From positions 25,560 to 89,559 of the forward strand of contig NZ_FMZU01000027.1 in the NCBI RefSeq assembly GCF_900101545.1: a stretch of 64,000 nucleotides of DNA. The letters are read 5' to 3'. This DNA is from Variovorax sp. CF079 (lineage in GTDB: Bacteria > Pseudomonadota > Gammaproteobacteria > Burkholderiales > Burkholderiaceae_C). Below are positions 34,479-42,988 of the stretch, one piece after another. Positions within the stretch are counted from its first letter, which is position 1. Every line of letters starts with the position of its first letter. Position numbers and translations under genes: made by a program. Under the pieces are notes generated by a model. It did no database searches. It saw only the letters and a program-made list of their open reading frames with translations, and was not told where the DNA came from.

Positions 34479-35462
34479 ATGACCGCCACCCTCCAACTGC
34501 GCGTCGTCGAGGCGCGCGAACTGAATCCGCTGATCCGGATGCTGCGCCTGAAGGCCGACGATGGCAGCGCCTTGCCGGGCTATGCCGCCGGCGCCCACAT
34601 CCGCGTCCAGGTGGCATTGCCCGACGGCACGCAGGACTGGCGCCACTACTCGCTCATCAACTTCGCGACCGCGCGCAACGCCACCAACGCGCCCGCGGAG
34701 TACCGGATCGCTGTGCGCAAGGAGGCCGATGGCCGCGGCGGCTCGCGCTTCATGCACGAGCAATTGAAAGAGGGCGATCTCCTCACCATCGAAGCGCCGA
34801 AGAACGACTTCCCGCTGCACACCGGCCCTGGCGGCACGGTGCTGGTCGCGGGTGGCATCGGCGTCACGCCGCTTGCGAGCATGGCCGCACGCCGCCGGGC
34901 CGAAGACGCGCCCGTGCGCATGCACTACGCGGGCCGCAGCCAGGAGCTGATGGCCTTCCTGCCGGAGCTGCGGGCGTTGCTGGGCGAAGATCTTCGCGTC
35001 CACGCCGACGCCGAAGCCGGCGGACCGCTCGACATCGACGCCTTGCTCGACGACTGCCCGGCAGGCGACCGCCTCTATGTCTGCGGCCCCAAGGTGATGC
35101 TCGATGCCGTGCTGGCCCGCACCCAGGCCCGCGGCTGGGAACACGATCGCGTGCACTTCGAACTCTTCACCACCTCGGTGGCCGAGGAGGGCGACCAGGC
35201 TTTCGAGGTGGAACTGGCGCAATCGGGCCAGCGCTTTACGGTTCCGGCCGATCAGAGCATCCTCGACTGCCTGATCGAGCACGGCTGCGATCCCATGTTC
35301 GATTGCAAGCGCGGCGAATGCGGCGTGTGCACGACGGCCGTGCTCGAGGGCGAGATCGACCATCGTGACTACGTGCTGAGCGCGCGCGAAAAGGCGGAAG
35401 GCAACGTCATGCAGATCTGCATCTCGCGCGCCAAGGGGCCGCGGCTGGTGCTGGACATCTGA
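34479..35462 (+). CDS. Oxygenase reductase (FMN/NAD and plant-type [2Fe-2S] ferredoxin)
   Basis: A 327-residue reductase of the phthalate dioxygenase reductase/VanB type. The flavin-binding HYSLINFA segment (about 53-60) is followed by the NAD-binding VLVAGGIGVTPLASMA (~121-136) and YVCGPKVMLDAVL. The C-terminal ferredoxin domain ligates its cluster with Cys276, Cys281, Cys284 and Cys314 (C-x4-C-x2-C-x29-C). It would pass electrons from NADH to the Rieske oxygenase encoded immediately downstream, and since it is the only reductase in the cluster, perhaps to both oxygenases. Confidence 0.92.
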   Translation: MTATLQLRVVEARELNPLIRMLRLKADDGSALPGYAAGAHIRVQVALPDGTQDWRHYSLINFATARNATNAPAEYRIAVRKEADGRGGSRFMHEQLKEGDLLTIEAPKNDFPLHTGPGGTVLVAGGIGVTPLASMAARRRAEDAPVRMHYAGRSQELMAFLPELRALLGEDLRVHADAEAGGPLDIDALLDDCPAGDRLYVCGPKVMLDAVLARTQARGWEHDRVHFELFTTSVAEEGDQAFEVELAQSGQRFTVPADQSILDCLIEHGCDPMFDCKRGECGVCTTAVLEGEIDHRDYVLSAREKAEGNVMQICISRAKGPRLVLDI

Positions 35463-35477
35463 AGGAGCAGCAGGAAC

Positions 35478-36791
35478 ATGACTTCGTACCGAGGCAACCC
35501 CGATGCCGTGCGCGCGCTGGTCCAGGCCGACCGCGTGCACCGCGACCTGTACACCAGCCAGGAGCTGTTCGAGCTGGAGCAGGAGCACTTTTTCGCCAAC
35601 ACCTGGAACTACGCCGGGCACGAAAGCCAGCTTCCCAAGCCGGGCGACTGGATCAGCAACGAGATCGCCGGCCGGCCGCTGATCATCGTGCGCCACACCG
35701 ACGGCTCGGTGCGCGCCATGATGAACCGCTGCGCGCACAAGGGCTCGCGGCTGGTGACGGCACCCTGCGGCAACACCGGCAAGTTCTTTCGCTGCCCCTA
35801 CCACGCCTGGACCTTCAAGACCGACGGCTCGCTGCTCGCAATCCCGCTCAAGAACGGCTATGAAGGCACGCAGCTGCACGAGTGCGAATCGGCCAAGGGC
35901 CTGACCACGATCCGCAATGTGCGCAGCTACCGCGGCTTCATCTTCGTCAAGATCAACGACGTGGGGCCGGATTTCGAGGACTACTTCGGCGACTCGCTGA
36001 GCTCCATCGACAACATGGCCGACCGTTCGCCCGAGGGCGAGCTCGAGATCGCCGGCGGCTGCCTGCGTTTCATGCACCAGTGCAACTGGAAGATGTTCGT
36101 CGAGAACCTCAACGACACCATGCACCCGATGGTGGCGCACGAGTCCTCGGCCGGCACCGCCAAGCGCATGTGGGCCGACAAGCCGGCCGACGAGCCGAAG
36201 CCGATGGCCGTCGAGCAGTTCGTGCCCTTCATGTCGGACTACAAGTTCTTCGAGGACATGGGCGTCCGCACCTACGACAACGGTCACAGTTTCACGGGCG
36301 TGCACTTCAGCATTCACAGCAAGTACAAGGCGATTCCCGCCTACGACGATGCGATGAAGGCGAAGTACGGCGAGGAGCGCACCGCGCAGATCCTCGGCAT
36401 GGCGCGGCACAACACCGTGTACTACCCGAACCTCACGATCAAGGGCGCGATCCAGGCGATCCGCGTGGTGAAGCCGATCGCGGTCGACAAGACGCTGATC
36501 GAGAGCTGGACCTTCCGCCTGAAGGGCGCGCCGCCCGAGCTGCTCGCGCGCACCACCATGTACAACCGGCTCATCAACTCGCCCTTCTCGGTCGTCGGCC
36601 ACGACGACCTGCAGGCCTACCGCGGCATCCAGGCCGGGCTGCATGCGAGCGGCAACGAGTGGGTCAGCTTGCATCGCAACTACGACCCTGCCGAGCTGGC
36701 CGGTGGCGAGATCACGACAGGCGGAACCAACGAACTGCCGATGCGCAACCAGTACAGAAGCTGGGCGCGCTACATGACGGAGACCATGTGA
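35478..36791 (+). CDS. Rieske ring-hydroxylating oxygenase, alpha subunit (first copy)
   Basis: A 437-residue alpha subunit. The Rieske [2Fe-2S] cluster is held by Cys85 and His87 (RCAHKG) and Cys106 and His109 (RCPYHAW). The mononuclear iron site is in NDTMHPMVAHE: Asp213 as the bridge to the neighbouring subunit, His216 and His221 as ligands. Such enzymes add O2 to aromatic rings. It is followed by its small subunit with a one-base overlap and preceded by the reductase, so a three-component system is complete. Sequence alone does not fix the substrate; benzoate/anthranilate-type alpha subunits have the same size and layout. Confidence 0.93.
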   Translation: MTSYRGNPDAVRALVQADRVHRDLYTSQELFELEQEHFFANTWNYAGHESQLPKPGDWISNEIAGRPLIIVRHTDGSVRAMMNRCAHKGSRLVTAPCGNTGKFFRCPYHAWTFKTDGSLLAIPLKNGYEGTQLHECESAKGLTTIRNVRSYRGFIFVKINDVGPDFEDYFGDSLSSIDNMADRSPEGELEIAGGCLRFMHQCNWKMFVENLNDTMHPMVAHESSAGTAKRMWADKPADEPKPMAVEQFVPFMSDYKFFEDMGVRTYDNGHSFTGVHFSIHSKYKAIPAYDDAMKAKYGEERTAQILGMARHNTVYYPNLTIKGAIQAIRVVKPIAVDKTLIESWTFRLKGAPPELLARTTMYNRLINSPFSVVGHDDLQAYRGIQAGLHASGNEWVSLHRNYDPAELAGGEITTGGTNELPMRNQYRSWARYMTETM

Positions 36792-37270
36792 TGGCCGTCA
36801 CCCACCAGGACCTGATCGACTTCGTCGTCCACGAGTCGCGCATGCTCGACGCCAAGCGCTTCGACGAGTGGAATGCGCTCTTCACCGACGATGCCTACTA
36901 CTGGGTGCCGCTGGTGCCAGACCAGGAAGACGGCATCAACCACACATCGCATCTCTACGAAGACAAGCTTCTACGCGACCTGCGCGTCGAGCGTCTCAAG
37001 AGCCCGCGTGCGTTCTCTCAGCAGCCGCCGAGCCGCTGCCATCACCTGCTGCAGACGCCCACGGTCGAGGAGTTCGACGAGGTCGGCAATCGCTATGTGC
37101 TGCGCACCGAGTTCCACTACACCGAATCGCAGGGCGACGAACTGCAGTTCTACGTCGGCACCTTCTTCCATCACCTCAGCGTGGTAGACGGCGCCTTGCG
37201 CATGACGCAGAAGCGCGTCAACCTGCTCAACTGCGACGCGGCCCTGCCGGCCGTGCAGCTCTTCATCTAG
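36791..37270 (+). CDS. Rieske ring-hydroxylating oxygenase, beta subunit (first copy)
   Basis: A 159-residue small subunit with the cone-like SnoaL/NTF2 fold of aromatic-ring-hydroxylating oxygenases. Family blocks: HESRMLDAKRFDEWNALFTDDAYYWVP at the N-terminus (shown in part), SHLYEDKLLRDLRVERL in the middle, and the closing QKRVNLLNCDAALPAVQLFI. It has no cofactor and shapes the alpha3beta3 assembly. ATG 36791 shares its A with the alpha stop codon, a sign of coupled translation. Confidence 0.92.
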   Translation: MAVTHQDLIDFVVHESRMLDAKRFDEWNALFTDDAYYWVPLVPDQEDGINHTSHLYEDKLLRDLRVERLKSPRAFSQQPPSRCHHLLQTPTVEEFDEVGNRYVLRTEFHYTESQGDELQFYVGTFFHHLSVVDGALRMTQKRVNLLNCDAALPAVQLFI

Positions 37271-37277
37271 GGACGCG

Positions 37278-38900
37278 ATGCACGCCACCGTCCACAACGT
37301 CTTCTCTGCCACCGCGGCGCGCACGCCGGAGGCCGAGTTCCTGTTCACCGAATCGGTGACCGCCAAGGCCTACGGCATCGCCGCCGGTGCCATCCGCTGG
37401 GGCGAGGCCGCGGCAGCGGTCGAACGCCTGCGCGTGGCCTATGCAGAGGCGGGCTATGGCCATGGCCACCGCGTCGGCCTGCTGCTGGAGAACCGGCCGG
37501 CCTTCCTGTTCCACTGGTTCGCGCTCAACGCACTGGGTGTGAGCGTGGTGCCGATCAACGCCGAGATGCGCTCCGCCGAGCTGGTTTACCTGATCGGCCA
37601 CAGCGAGATCGGCCTGGCCGTGACCCTGCCCGAGCGCGCGGCCGATCTGCGCGCCGCGGCGGCGCAGACCGGCGTCGCTTTCGCAACCATGGGGCCCGAC
37701 GACGAAGTGCCGCCCGCGCGCACGGCTGCGCCGCGTGTCGACGAAGCGATCGGCCCCGAGACCGAATGCGGCCTGCTCTACACCTCGGGCACCACCGGCC
37801 GGCCCAAGGGCTGCATCCTGAGCAACGCCTACTTCCTGCGCGCCGGCGAGTGGTATGCCGCGCTCGACGGCGTGTGCGGCATCCGGCGCGATGCGGAGCG
37901 CGTCATCACGCCGCTGCCGCTCAATCACATGAACGCGATGGCCTTCTCGACCATGGTGGTGCTGGTCGCCGGCGGCTGCCTGGTGCAGCTCGATCGCTTC
38001 CATCCGAAGACCTGGCTGGCGAGCGTGCGCGAAAGCGGCGCCACCATCGCGCACTACCTGGGCGTGATGCCGGCCATGCTGCTGTCGGCACCCGAGTCGG
38101 CAGCCGACAAGGACCACGCGATTCGCTGGGGCTTCGGCGCCGGCGTCGACCGCAAGAACCACGCGCCCTTCGAGGCCCGCTTCGGTTTCCCGCTGGTCGA
38201 GGCCTGGGCCATGACCGAAACCGGCGCCGCCGCCTGCGTGATGGCGAATCGCGAGCCGCGGCTGGTGGGCACGAGCTGCTTCGGCCGGCAGGAGGAGTTC
38301 GTCGAGATTCGCCTCGTGGACGACGCAGGCCAGGATGCGATCGGCGACGCACCGGGCGAACTGCTGGTGCGCTCCGCCGGCGAAGACCCGAGGCGCTATT
38401 TCTTCTCCGGCTACCTGAAGGACGAGGAAGCCACACGCGAGGCCTGGGCCGGCGGCTGGTTCCATACCGGCGATCTCGTGCGGCGCGATGCGGACGGCAA
38501 CTTCTTCTTCGTCGATCGCAAGAAGAACGTGATCCGCCGCAGCGGCGAGAACATCTCGGCGGTCGAGGTCGAGAGCGTGCTGAACCAGCATCCGGCCGTG
38601 AAGACCTCGGCCGTCGCCGCGACGCCCGATGCGGTGCGCGGCGACGAGGTGCTGGCCTGCATCGTGGTGCGCGAGCAGGTCGACGCATCGGAGCGCGCGC
38701 AGATCGCGGCCAGCATCGTCGAGCATGCGCTGGCGCAGCTGGCCTACTACAAGGCACCGGGCTACGTGGCTTTCGTCGACGCGCTGCCGCTCACGGCTTC
38801 GCAGAAGATCCAGCGCGGGCAGTTGCGTGAACTGGCGCAGGCGCTGCCGGGGCAGGGCCATTGCATCGACACCCGCGCCATGAAAAAGAGGCACGCATGA
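37278..38900 (+). CDS. AMP-forming acyl/aryl-CoA ligase (first copy)
   Basis: A 540-residue ANL-superfamily ligase. The ATP-binding P-loop is LLYTSGTTGRPKGCIL (about 170-185); the A5 motif is WAMTETGAA; the hinge lies in FHTGDLVRRD and FFVDRKKNVIRRSGENIS; the C-terminal catalytic Lys is in ASQKIQRG. It would form an acyl-adenylate and then a CoA thioester from a carboxylic acid. With 540 residues it is in the normal range. It follows the Rieske beta gene by seven bases. The substrate is inferred only as an aromatic or related acid. Confidence 0.9.
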   Translation: MHATVHNVFSATAARTPEAEFLFTESVTAKAYGIAAGAIRWGEAAAAVERLRVAYAEAGYGHGHRVGLLLENRPAFLFHWFALNALGVSVVPINAEMRSAELVYLIGHSEIGLAVTLPERAADLRAAAAQTGVAFATMGPDDEVPPARTAAPRVDEAIGPETECGLLYTSGTTGRPKGCILSNAYFLRAGEWYAALDGVCGIRRDAERVITPLPLNHMNAMAFSTMVVLVAGGCLVQLDRFHPKTWLASVRESGATIAHYLGVMPAMLLSAPESAADKDHAIRWGFGAGVDRKNHAPFEARFGFPLVEAWAMTETGAAACVMANREPRLVGTSCFGRQEEFVEIRLVDDAGQDAIGDAPGELLVRSAGEDPRRYFFSGYLKDEEATREAWAGGWFHTGDLVRRDADGNFFFVDRKKNVIRRSGENISAVEVESVLNQHPAVKTSAVAATPDAVRGDEVLACIVVREQVDASERAQIAASIVEHALAQLAYYKAPGYVAFVDALPLTASQKIQRGQLRELAQALPGQGHCIDTRAMKKRHA

Positions 38901-40066
38901 CGCGCCGGCAGTCCTACGAAGGCGTCGCGGTGGCCGTGCCCATCACCGTGCCCTATGTGCGCTACTCGACGCGCACCGCGCACTGGTTCATCGGGCAGGC
39001 GCTCGAGGCGCTGGTGCAAGCCAGCGGCGTGCCGAAGGAGCAGATCGACGGCTTGTGCCTCAGCAGTTTCTCGCTTGTGCCGGACACGGCGGTGGGTGTG
39101 ACGCAGCACCTGGGCCTCTCGCCGCGCTGGCTCGACCACATGCCGACCGGCGGCGCATCCGGGGTGATGTGCCTGCGCCGCGCGGCGCGTGCGGTGCAGG
39201 CCGGCGATGCCGACATCGTGGCCTGCGTCGGCGCCGATACCAACCACGTCGACTCTTTCCGCCAGACGCTGGGCAGCTTCAGCAACTTCGCGCGCGACGC
39301 GAGCTACCCCTACGGCTCGGGCGGGCCGAATTCCATCTTCGCGATGATCACCGCCAACTACATGCGCACCTTCGGCGCGAAGCGCGAGGACTTCGGCCGC
39401 ATCGCGGTGGACCAGCGCACCAACGCACTGGGCAATCCGCATGCGATGTTCAAGAAGCCGCTCACGCTCGACGAGTACATAGGCGCACGGCCGATCTCCG
39501 ACCCGATCCACCTGTTCGACTGCGTGATGCCCTGCGCGGGCGCCGAGGCCTTCCTCGTGATGAGCGAAGAGCGCGCACGCGACCTCGGGCTGGCGCACGC
39601 CGTGATCCGCGGCGCGATCGAGCGGCACAACGCCTTTGCCGACGACCCGGTGATGGTGCGCGGCGGCTGGCTGAAGGACCGCGACGACCTCTACGCGCAG
39701 GCCGGCGTGCGGCCCGCCGCGCTCGATTTCGTCCAGACCTACGACGACTATCCCGTCATCGTGATGATGCAGTTCGAGGACCTGGGTTTCTGCGAGAAGG
39801 GCGAGGGCCCGGACTTCGTGCGCGCAAACACGATGACCTTCGACGGCAGCTTTCCCAACAACACCAGCGGCGGGCAGCTCTCCGCCGGCCAGGCAGGCGC
39901 GGCGGGAGGCTTCCTCGGCTTGGTGGAAGCGATCCGCCAGCTGACCGACACGGCCGGGCCGCGCACGGTGCCCGATGCGCAGCTCGGCCTGGTCGCGGGC
40001 TTCGGCATGGTGACCTACGACCGCTGCCTTTGCACCGGCGCCGTGATCCTGGGGAGATCGGAATGA
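38897..40066 (+). CDS. Thiolase-fold protein lacking the catalytic Cys and His (SCP-x/Ltp-like)
   Basis: A 389-residue thiolase-superfamily protein close to the lipid-transfer/SCP-x branch. At the place of the nucleophilic Cys (CxSG) it has TGGASG, so Gly86 replaces Cys. The usual GHP of the C-terminal half is AGQAG with Gln332. The overall frame is conserved: NTSGGQLSAGQAGAAGG, EDLGFCEKGEGPDF and CTGAVILGR. Thiolysis is therefore unlikely. Ltp2-type steroid aldolases belong to this thiolase branch and work with a DUF35 partner; the next gene supplies a DUF35 domain, so retro-aldol or lyase chemistry is an inference. ATG 38897 overlaps the ligase stop. Confidence 0.8.
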   Translation: MTRRQSYEGVAVAVPITVPYVRYSTRTAHWFIGQALEALVQASGVPKEQIDGLCLSSFSLVPDTAVGVTQHLGLSPRWLDHMPTGGASGVMCLRRAARAVQAGDADIVACVGADTNHVDSFRQTLGSFSNFARDASYPYGSGGPNSIFAMITANYMRTFGAKREDFGRIAVDQRTNALGNPHAMFKKPLTLDEYIGARPISDPIHLFDCVMPCAGAEAFLVMSEERARDLGLAHAVIRGAIERHNAFADDPVMVRGGWLKDRDDLYAQAGVRPAALDFVQTYDDYPVIVMMQFEDLGFCEKGEGPDFVRANTMTFDGSFPNNTSGGQLSAGQAGAAGGFLGLVEAIRQLTDTAGPRTVPDAQLGLVAGFGMVTYDRCLCTGAVILGRSE

Positions 40067-41313
40067 CCATGCCCCTGATGCGCCCCAAGCGCAAGAACCC
40101 GGTCCTGCGCACGCGGCAGATGAACCTGCCGCCCTGGGCGCGCGGCCGCGTCGCGCTGGGCATCACGGCCGCGGCGGCCGAGGGCCGCTTCGAGCTGCAG
40201 ACCTGCGAGGACTGCGGCACGGTGCAGTACCCGCCGCGCGAGGCCTGCCACAAGTGCCTCTCGCCGCGCCTGCACTGGCGCGAGCAGAGCGGAGAGGGCG
40301 AGCTCATCAGCAGCACCACGCTGCATCACAGCAACGACCTGTTCTTCCGCGAGCGCCTGCCCTGGCGGCTGGGCCTGGTGCATCTCGATACCGGCCCGAC
40401 GCTGATGGTGCACCTGCACGGCGAGGTGGGCGAGGCGCCGGCGCGCGTGCGTGTCGGCGCCCGGCTCGACCGCGCGGGACAGGCCGTCCTCATTGGTTTT
40501 CCGAACGAAGGGAGTGCCCATATGGCCGACGACAAGATGCTGCGCGAGATGACCAGCGACCCGAAGTTCCGCAAGGCGCTGGTCACCGACGGCAAGACCG
40601 AAGTGGGGCAGGCCATCGTGCGTGCGCTGGTCAAGGCCGGTGCCGACATCGTGTGGGTCGGCCATGCCGAACCGTGGAAGAAGATGGGCGGCCTGGAAGA
40701 CATCACGGCGCTGCCGCAGGTCACGCTGGTGCCGCTGGACCTGACCAACGGCCGCTCGGTGAGCGAGCTGGCCGGCGAGATCGGCGGCAAGGTCGACATC
40801 GTGATCAACAACGCCGAGGTGCATCGCAACTTCGGCATCGGCGCGCGCCGTGGTACCGACGTCGCCAAGGCCGAGATGGACATCAACTACTTCGGCCTGC
40901 TGCGGCTGGCGCAGGAGTTCGGCCCGGCGCTCAAGGGGCGCTCGGCGGACGGCGTGAGCAGTGCGACGGCCTGGGTCAACCTGCTGTCGATCTATGCGCT
41001 TTCCAACTTCCCGCCGCACGGCACCTTCAGCGCATCCAAGGCCGCGGCCTATTCGCTCGCCCAATGCCTACGCGCCGAGATGCGGCCGGCCGGCATCCGC
41101 GTGATCAACCTGTTCCCCGGGCCGATCGACGACGAGTGGAATCAGCACATGCCGCCGCCGAAGCTGGCGCCGAGTGCGCTGGCCAATGCGATCGTCAAGG
41201 CGCTGCGCGACGGCGTCGAGGACGTCTACCCGGGCGACGTGGCGCAGGAGTGGCTGGAGCGCTGGCGCGACAACCCGAAGGTGCTCGAACGCGAACTCGC
41301 AGCTGGAGGATGA
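40063..41313 (+). CDS. Fusion of a DUF35 zinc-ribbon/OB protein and a degenerate SDR
   Basis: A 416-residue single frame. Residues 40-150 are a DUF35 (rubredoxin-like zinc ribbon plus OB fold) protein with Cys48, Cys51, Cys62 and Cys65. From about residue 165 a short-chain dehydrogenase fold follows, but the glycine motif TGxxxGIG is TDGKTEVG (175-182) and the YxxxK pair is FSASK (Phe322, Lys326), so normal SDR catalysis is doubtful. An in-frame ATG at 40522, eight bases after GAAGGGA, could start the SDR part alone. DUF35 proteins are partners of thiolase-fold aldolases such as the product of the preceding gene, with which it overlaps by four bases. Confidence 0.8.
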   Translation: MTMPLMRPKRKNPVLRTRQMNLPPWARGRVALGITAAAAEGRFELQTCEDCGTVQYPPREACHKCLSPRLHWREQSGEGELISSTTLHHSNDLFFRERLPWRLGLVHLDTGPTLMVHLHGEVGEAPARVRVGARLDRAGQAVLIGFPNEGSAHMADDKMLREMTSDPKFRKALVTDGKTEVGQAIVRALVKAGADIVWVGHAEPWKKMGGLEDITALPQVTLVPLDLTNGRSVSELAGEIGGKVDIVINNAEVHRNFGIGARRGTDVAKAEMDINYFGLLRLAQEFGPALKGRSADGVSSATAWVNLLSIYALSNFPPHGTFSASKAAAYSLAQCLRAEMRPAGIRVINLFPGPIDDEWNQHMPPPKLAPSALANAIVKALRDGVEDVYPGDVAQEWLERWRDNPKVLERELAAGG

Positions 41314-41314
41314 G

Positions 41315-42127
41315 ATGACGACCACCACCGAACTGATGTCCACCGCCGAGATCCTCGGCGGCCTCGTGAGCGCGATGGCCACAGGCCGCATCCGCGTGAT
41401 CGACCTCACGCAGACGCTTTCGCCCGAGTTCCCGCAGATCGCGCTGCCGCCCGAGATGGGCCAGTGCTGGCCCTTCCGCATCGAGGAAGTGTCGAAGTAC
41501 GACGAGCGCGGACCCGGCTGGTACTGGAACAACTTCTCCTGCGGCGAGCACACGGGCACGCACTTCGATGCGCCGATCCACTGGATCTCGGGCCGTGACC
41601 TGCCGAACAACTCGGTCGACACGATTCCGGTGCAGCACTTCGTGGCGCCGGCCTGCGTGATCGACTGTTCCGCCCAATCGGCTACCGATCCCGATTACCT
41701 GCTGACGGTGGAAGACATCGAGCGCTACGAGGCCAAGCACGGCCGCATCCCGAAAGGCGCCTGGGCGCTGATGCGCACCGACTGGTCGAAGCGCCAGGAC
41801 CCCGAGGCGTACCAGAACTTCGACGAGACCGGGCAGCACACGCCGGGTCCGAGCACCGAGGCCGTGCGCTTCCTGGTCGAGCAGCGCGACGTGCTGGGCT
41901 TCGGCTCCGAAGCCATCGGCACCGATGCCGGCCAGGGCTACCACCTGCGCCCGCCCTATCCCTGCCACTACTACATGCACGGCGCCGGGCGCTACGGGCT
42001 GCAGTGCCTCAGCAATCTCGACCTGCTGCCACCGGCCGGCGCGGTGCTGATCTGCCCGCCGCTCAAGATCGAGAAGGGCAGCGGCAGCCCCTTGCGCGTG
42101 CTGGCGCTGGTGGGGGCGGCACCATGA
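41315..42127 (+). CDS. Cyclase/kynurenine-formamidase family metal hydrolase
   Basis: A 270-residue protein of the cyclase family (PF04199-type). The metal-binding motif HTGTHFDAPIHW (about residues 80-91) is intact; IDLTQTLSPEFPQ stands near the N-terminus and a later EAIGTDAGQ segment completes the family pattern. Members hydrolyse N-formyl or cyclic bonds (kynurenine formamidase, isatin hydrolase) or act in polyketide cyclisation. Within this cluster it could open a ring or lactone after oxygenation, which is an inference. ATG 41315 has CTGGAGG as ribosome-binding site. Confidence 0.85.
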   Translation: MTTTTELMSTAEILGGLVSAMATGRIRVIDLTQTLSPEFPQIALPPEMGQCWPFRIEEVSKYDERGPGWYWNNFSCGEHTGTHFDAPIHWISGRDLPNNSVDTIPVQHFVAPACVIDCSAQSATDPDYLLTVEDIERYEAKHGRIPKGAWALMRTDWSKRQDPEAYQNFDETGQHTPGPSTEAVRFLVEQRDVLGFGSEAIGTDAGQGYHLRPPYPCHYYMHGAGRYGLQCLSNLDLLPPAGAVLICPPLKIEKGSGSPLRVLALVGAAP

Positions 42128-42855
42128 ATCTCACGCATCCCGTCGCCGCCGTGACCGGCGGCAGTGCCGGCATCGGCAAGGCCATCTGCGCGGACCTGCT
42201 CGCGCAGGGCTACGAGGTGGTGTCGCTGGCGCGGCGCCGCTGCGAGATCGACCATCCCAAGCTGCACAGCATCGAGGTCGACCTGATGGACCGTGCCGCC
42301 ACCGCCGAAGCCGCGCGCGAGATGGCGCGTCGCTTCGAGGTGACGACCGTGGTCCACAACGCCGGCGTGATCCGGCCCGCGCTGCTCGCGGACGTGAAGC
42401 TCGATGACCTGGACGCGCTGGCCGAGTTGCATCTGGGCTGCGCGATCCAGCTGGTGCAGACGGCCTTGCCCGCGATGCGCGCGGAACGCTTCGGCCGCGT
42501 GGTGCTGCTGTCCTCGCGCGCGGCGGTCGGCCTGGCCACGCGAACGAACTATTCGGCCACCAAGGCCGGCATGCTGGGCATGGCGCGCACCTGGGCGCTG
42601 GAGCTTGCGGCCGACGGCATCACGGTGAACGTGGTGGCGCCGGGGCCGATCCGCACCGACATGTTCTACGACGTGGTGGAGGCCGGCAGCGAGAAGGAAC
42701 GCGCGCTCGCGGCCTCGGTGCCGGTGCAGCGCCTCGGCGAATCCTCCGACGTGGCACGGGCCGTGCGTTTCTTCGTCGACCCGGCCAACAGCTTCGTCAC
42801 CGGCCAGGTTCTTTATGTGTGCGGCGGCACCAGTGTGGGCAGTCTCGCGCTGTAG
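42124..42855 (+). CDS. Short-chain dehydrogenase/reductase (first intact SDR)
   Basis: A 243-residue classical SDR. Cofactor motif TGGSAGIG (about 11-18), NAG at VVHNAGV, catalytic Ser in LLSSRAA and YSATK as Tyr/Lys pair are all intact. The C-terminus ends with the usual FVTGQVLYVCGG. It may dehydrogenate a cis-dihydrodiol or a hydroxyacyl-CoA in the pathway. The start overlaps the cyclase gene by four bases; a 133-base gap with a promoter and operator follows its stop. Confidence 0.88.
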   Translation: MNLTHPVAAVTGGSAGIGKAICADLLAQGYEVVSLARRRCEIDHPKLHSIEVDLMDRAATAEAAREMARRFEVTTVVHNAGVIRPALLADVKLDDLDALAELHLGCAIQLVQTALPAMRAERFGRVVLLSSRAAVGLATRTNYSATKAGMLGMARTWALELAADGITVNVVAPGPIRTDMFYDVVEAGSEKERALAASVPVQRLGESSDVARAVRFFVDPANSFVTGQVLYVCGGTSVGSLAL

Positions 42856-42897
42856 CGGTGCATCGCGCGCCAAACGCAAAACCTCTCGTTGTCTCCC

Positions 42898-42942
42898 TTG
42901 TCATTGCACCATCGTCTCGCTAGTATTGTTTAGGTCTAAACA
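42898..42942 (+). promoter_or_regulatory. Promoter with an operator palindrome before the first binding-protein gene
   Basis: TTGTCA (42898-42903) and TAGTAT (42921-42926) are 17 bases apart and fit the sigma-70 consensus at 5/6 and 4/6 positions. Directly after the -10 box, TGTTTAGGTCTAAACA (42927-42942) is an inverted repeat with seven-base arms around GT, where a repressor would cover the transcription start. The same arrangement recurs at 54361-54385. A MarR-family protein of this cluster is the likely ligand-controlled repressor (inference). Confidence 0.6.
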
Positions 42943-42988
42943 TTTCATAAATCATGTTAAGACTCAGCTCAACCCCTGGAGGATCGTC

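Noticed and set aside
42904..42926. TTGCAC as -35 box of the binding-protein promoter
   Set aside because: Only 11 bases separate it from TAGTAT; TTGTCA at 42898 gives 17-base spacing and a better match.
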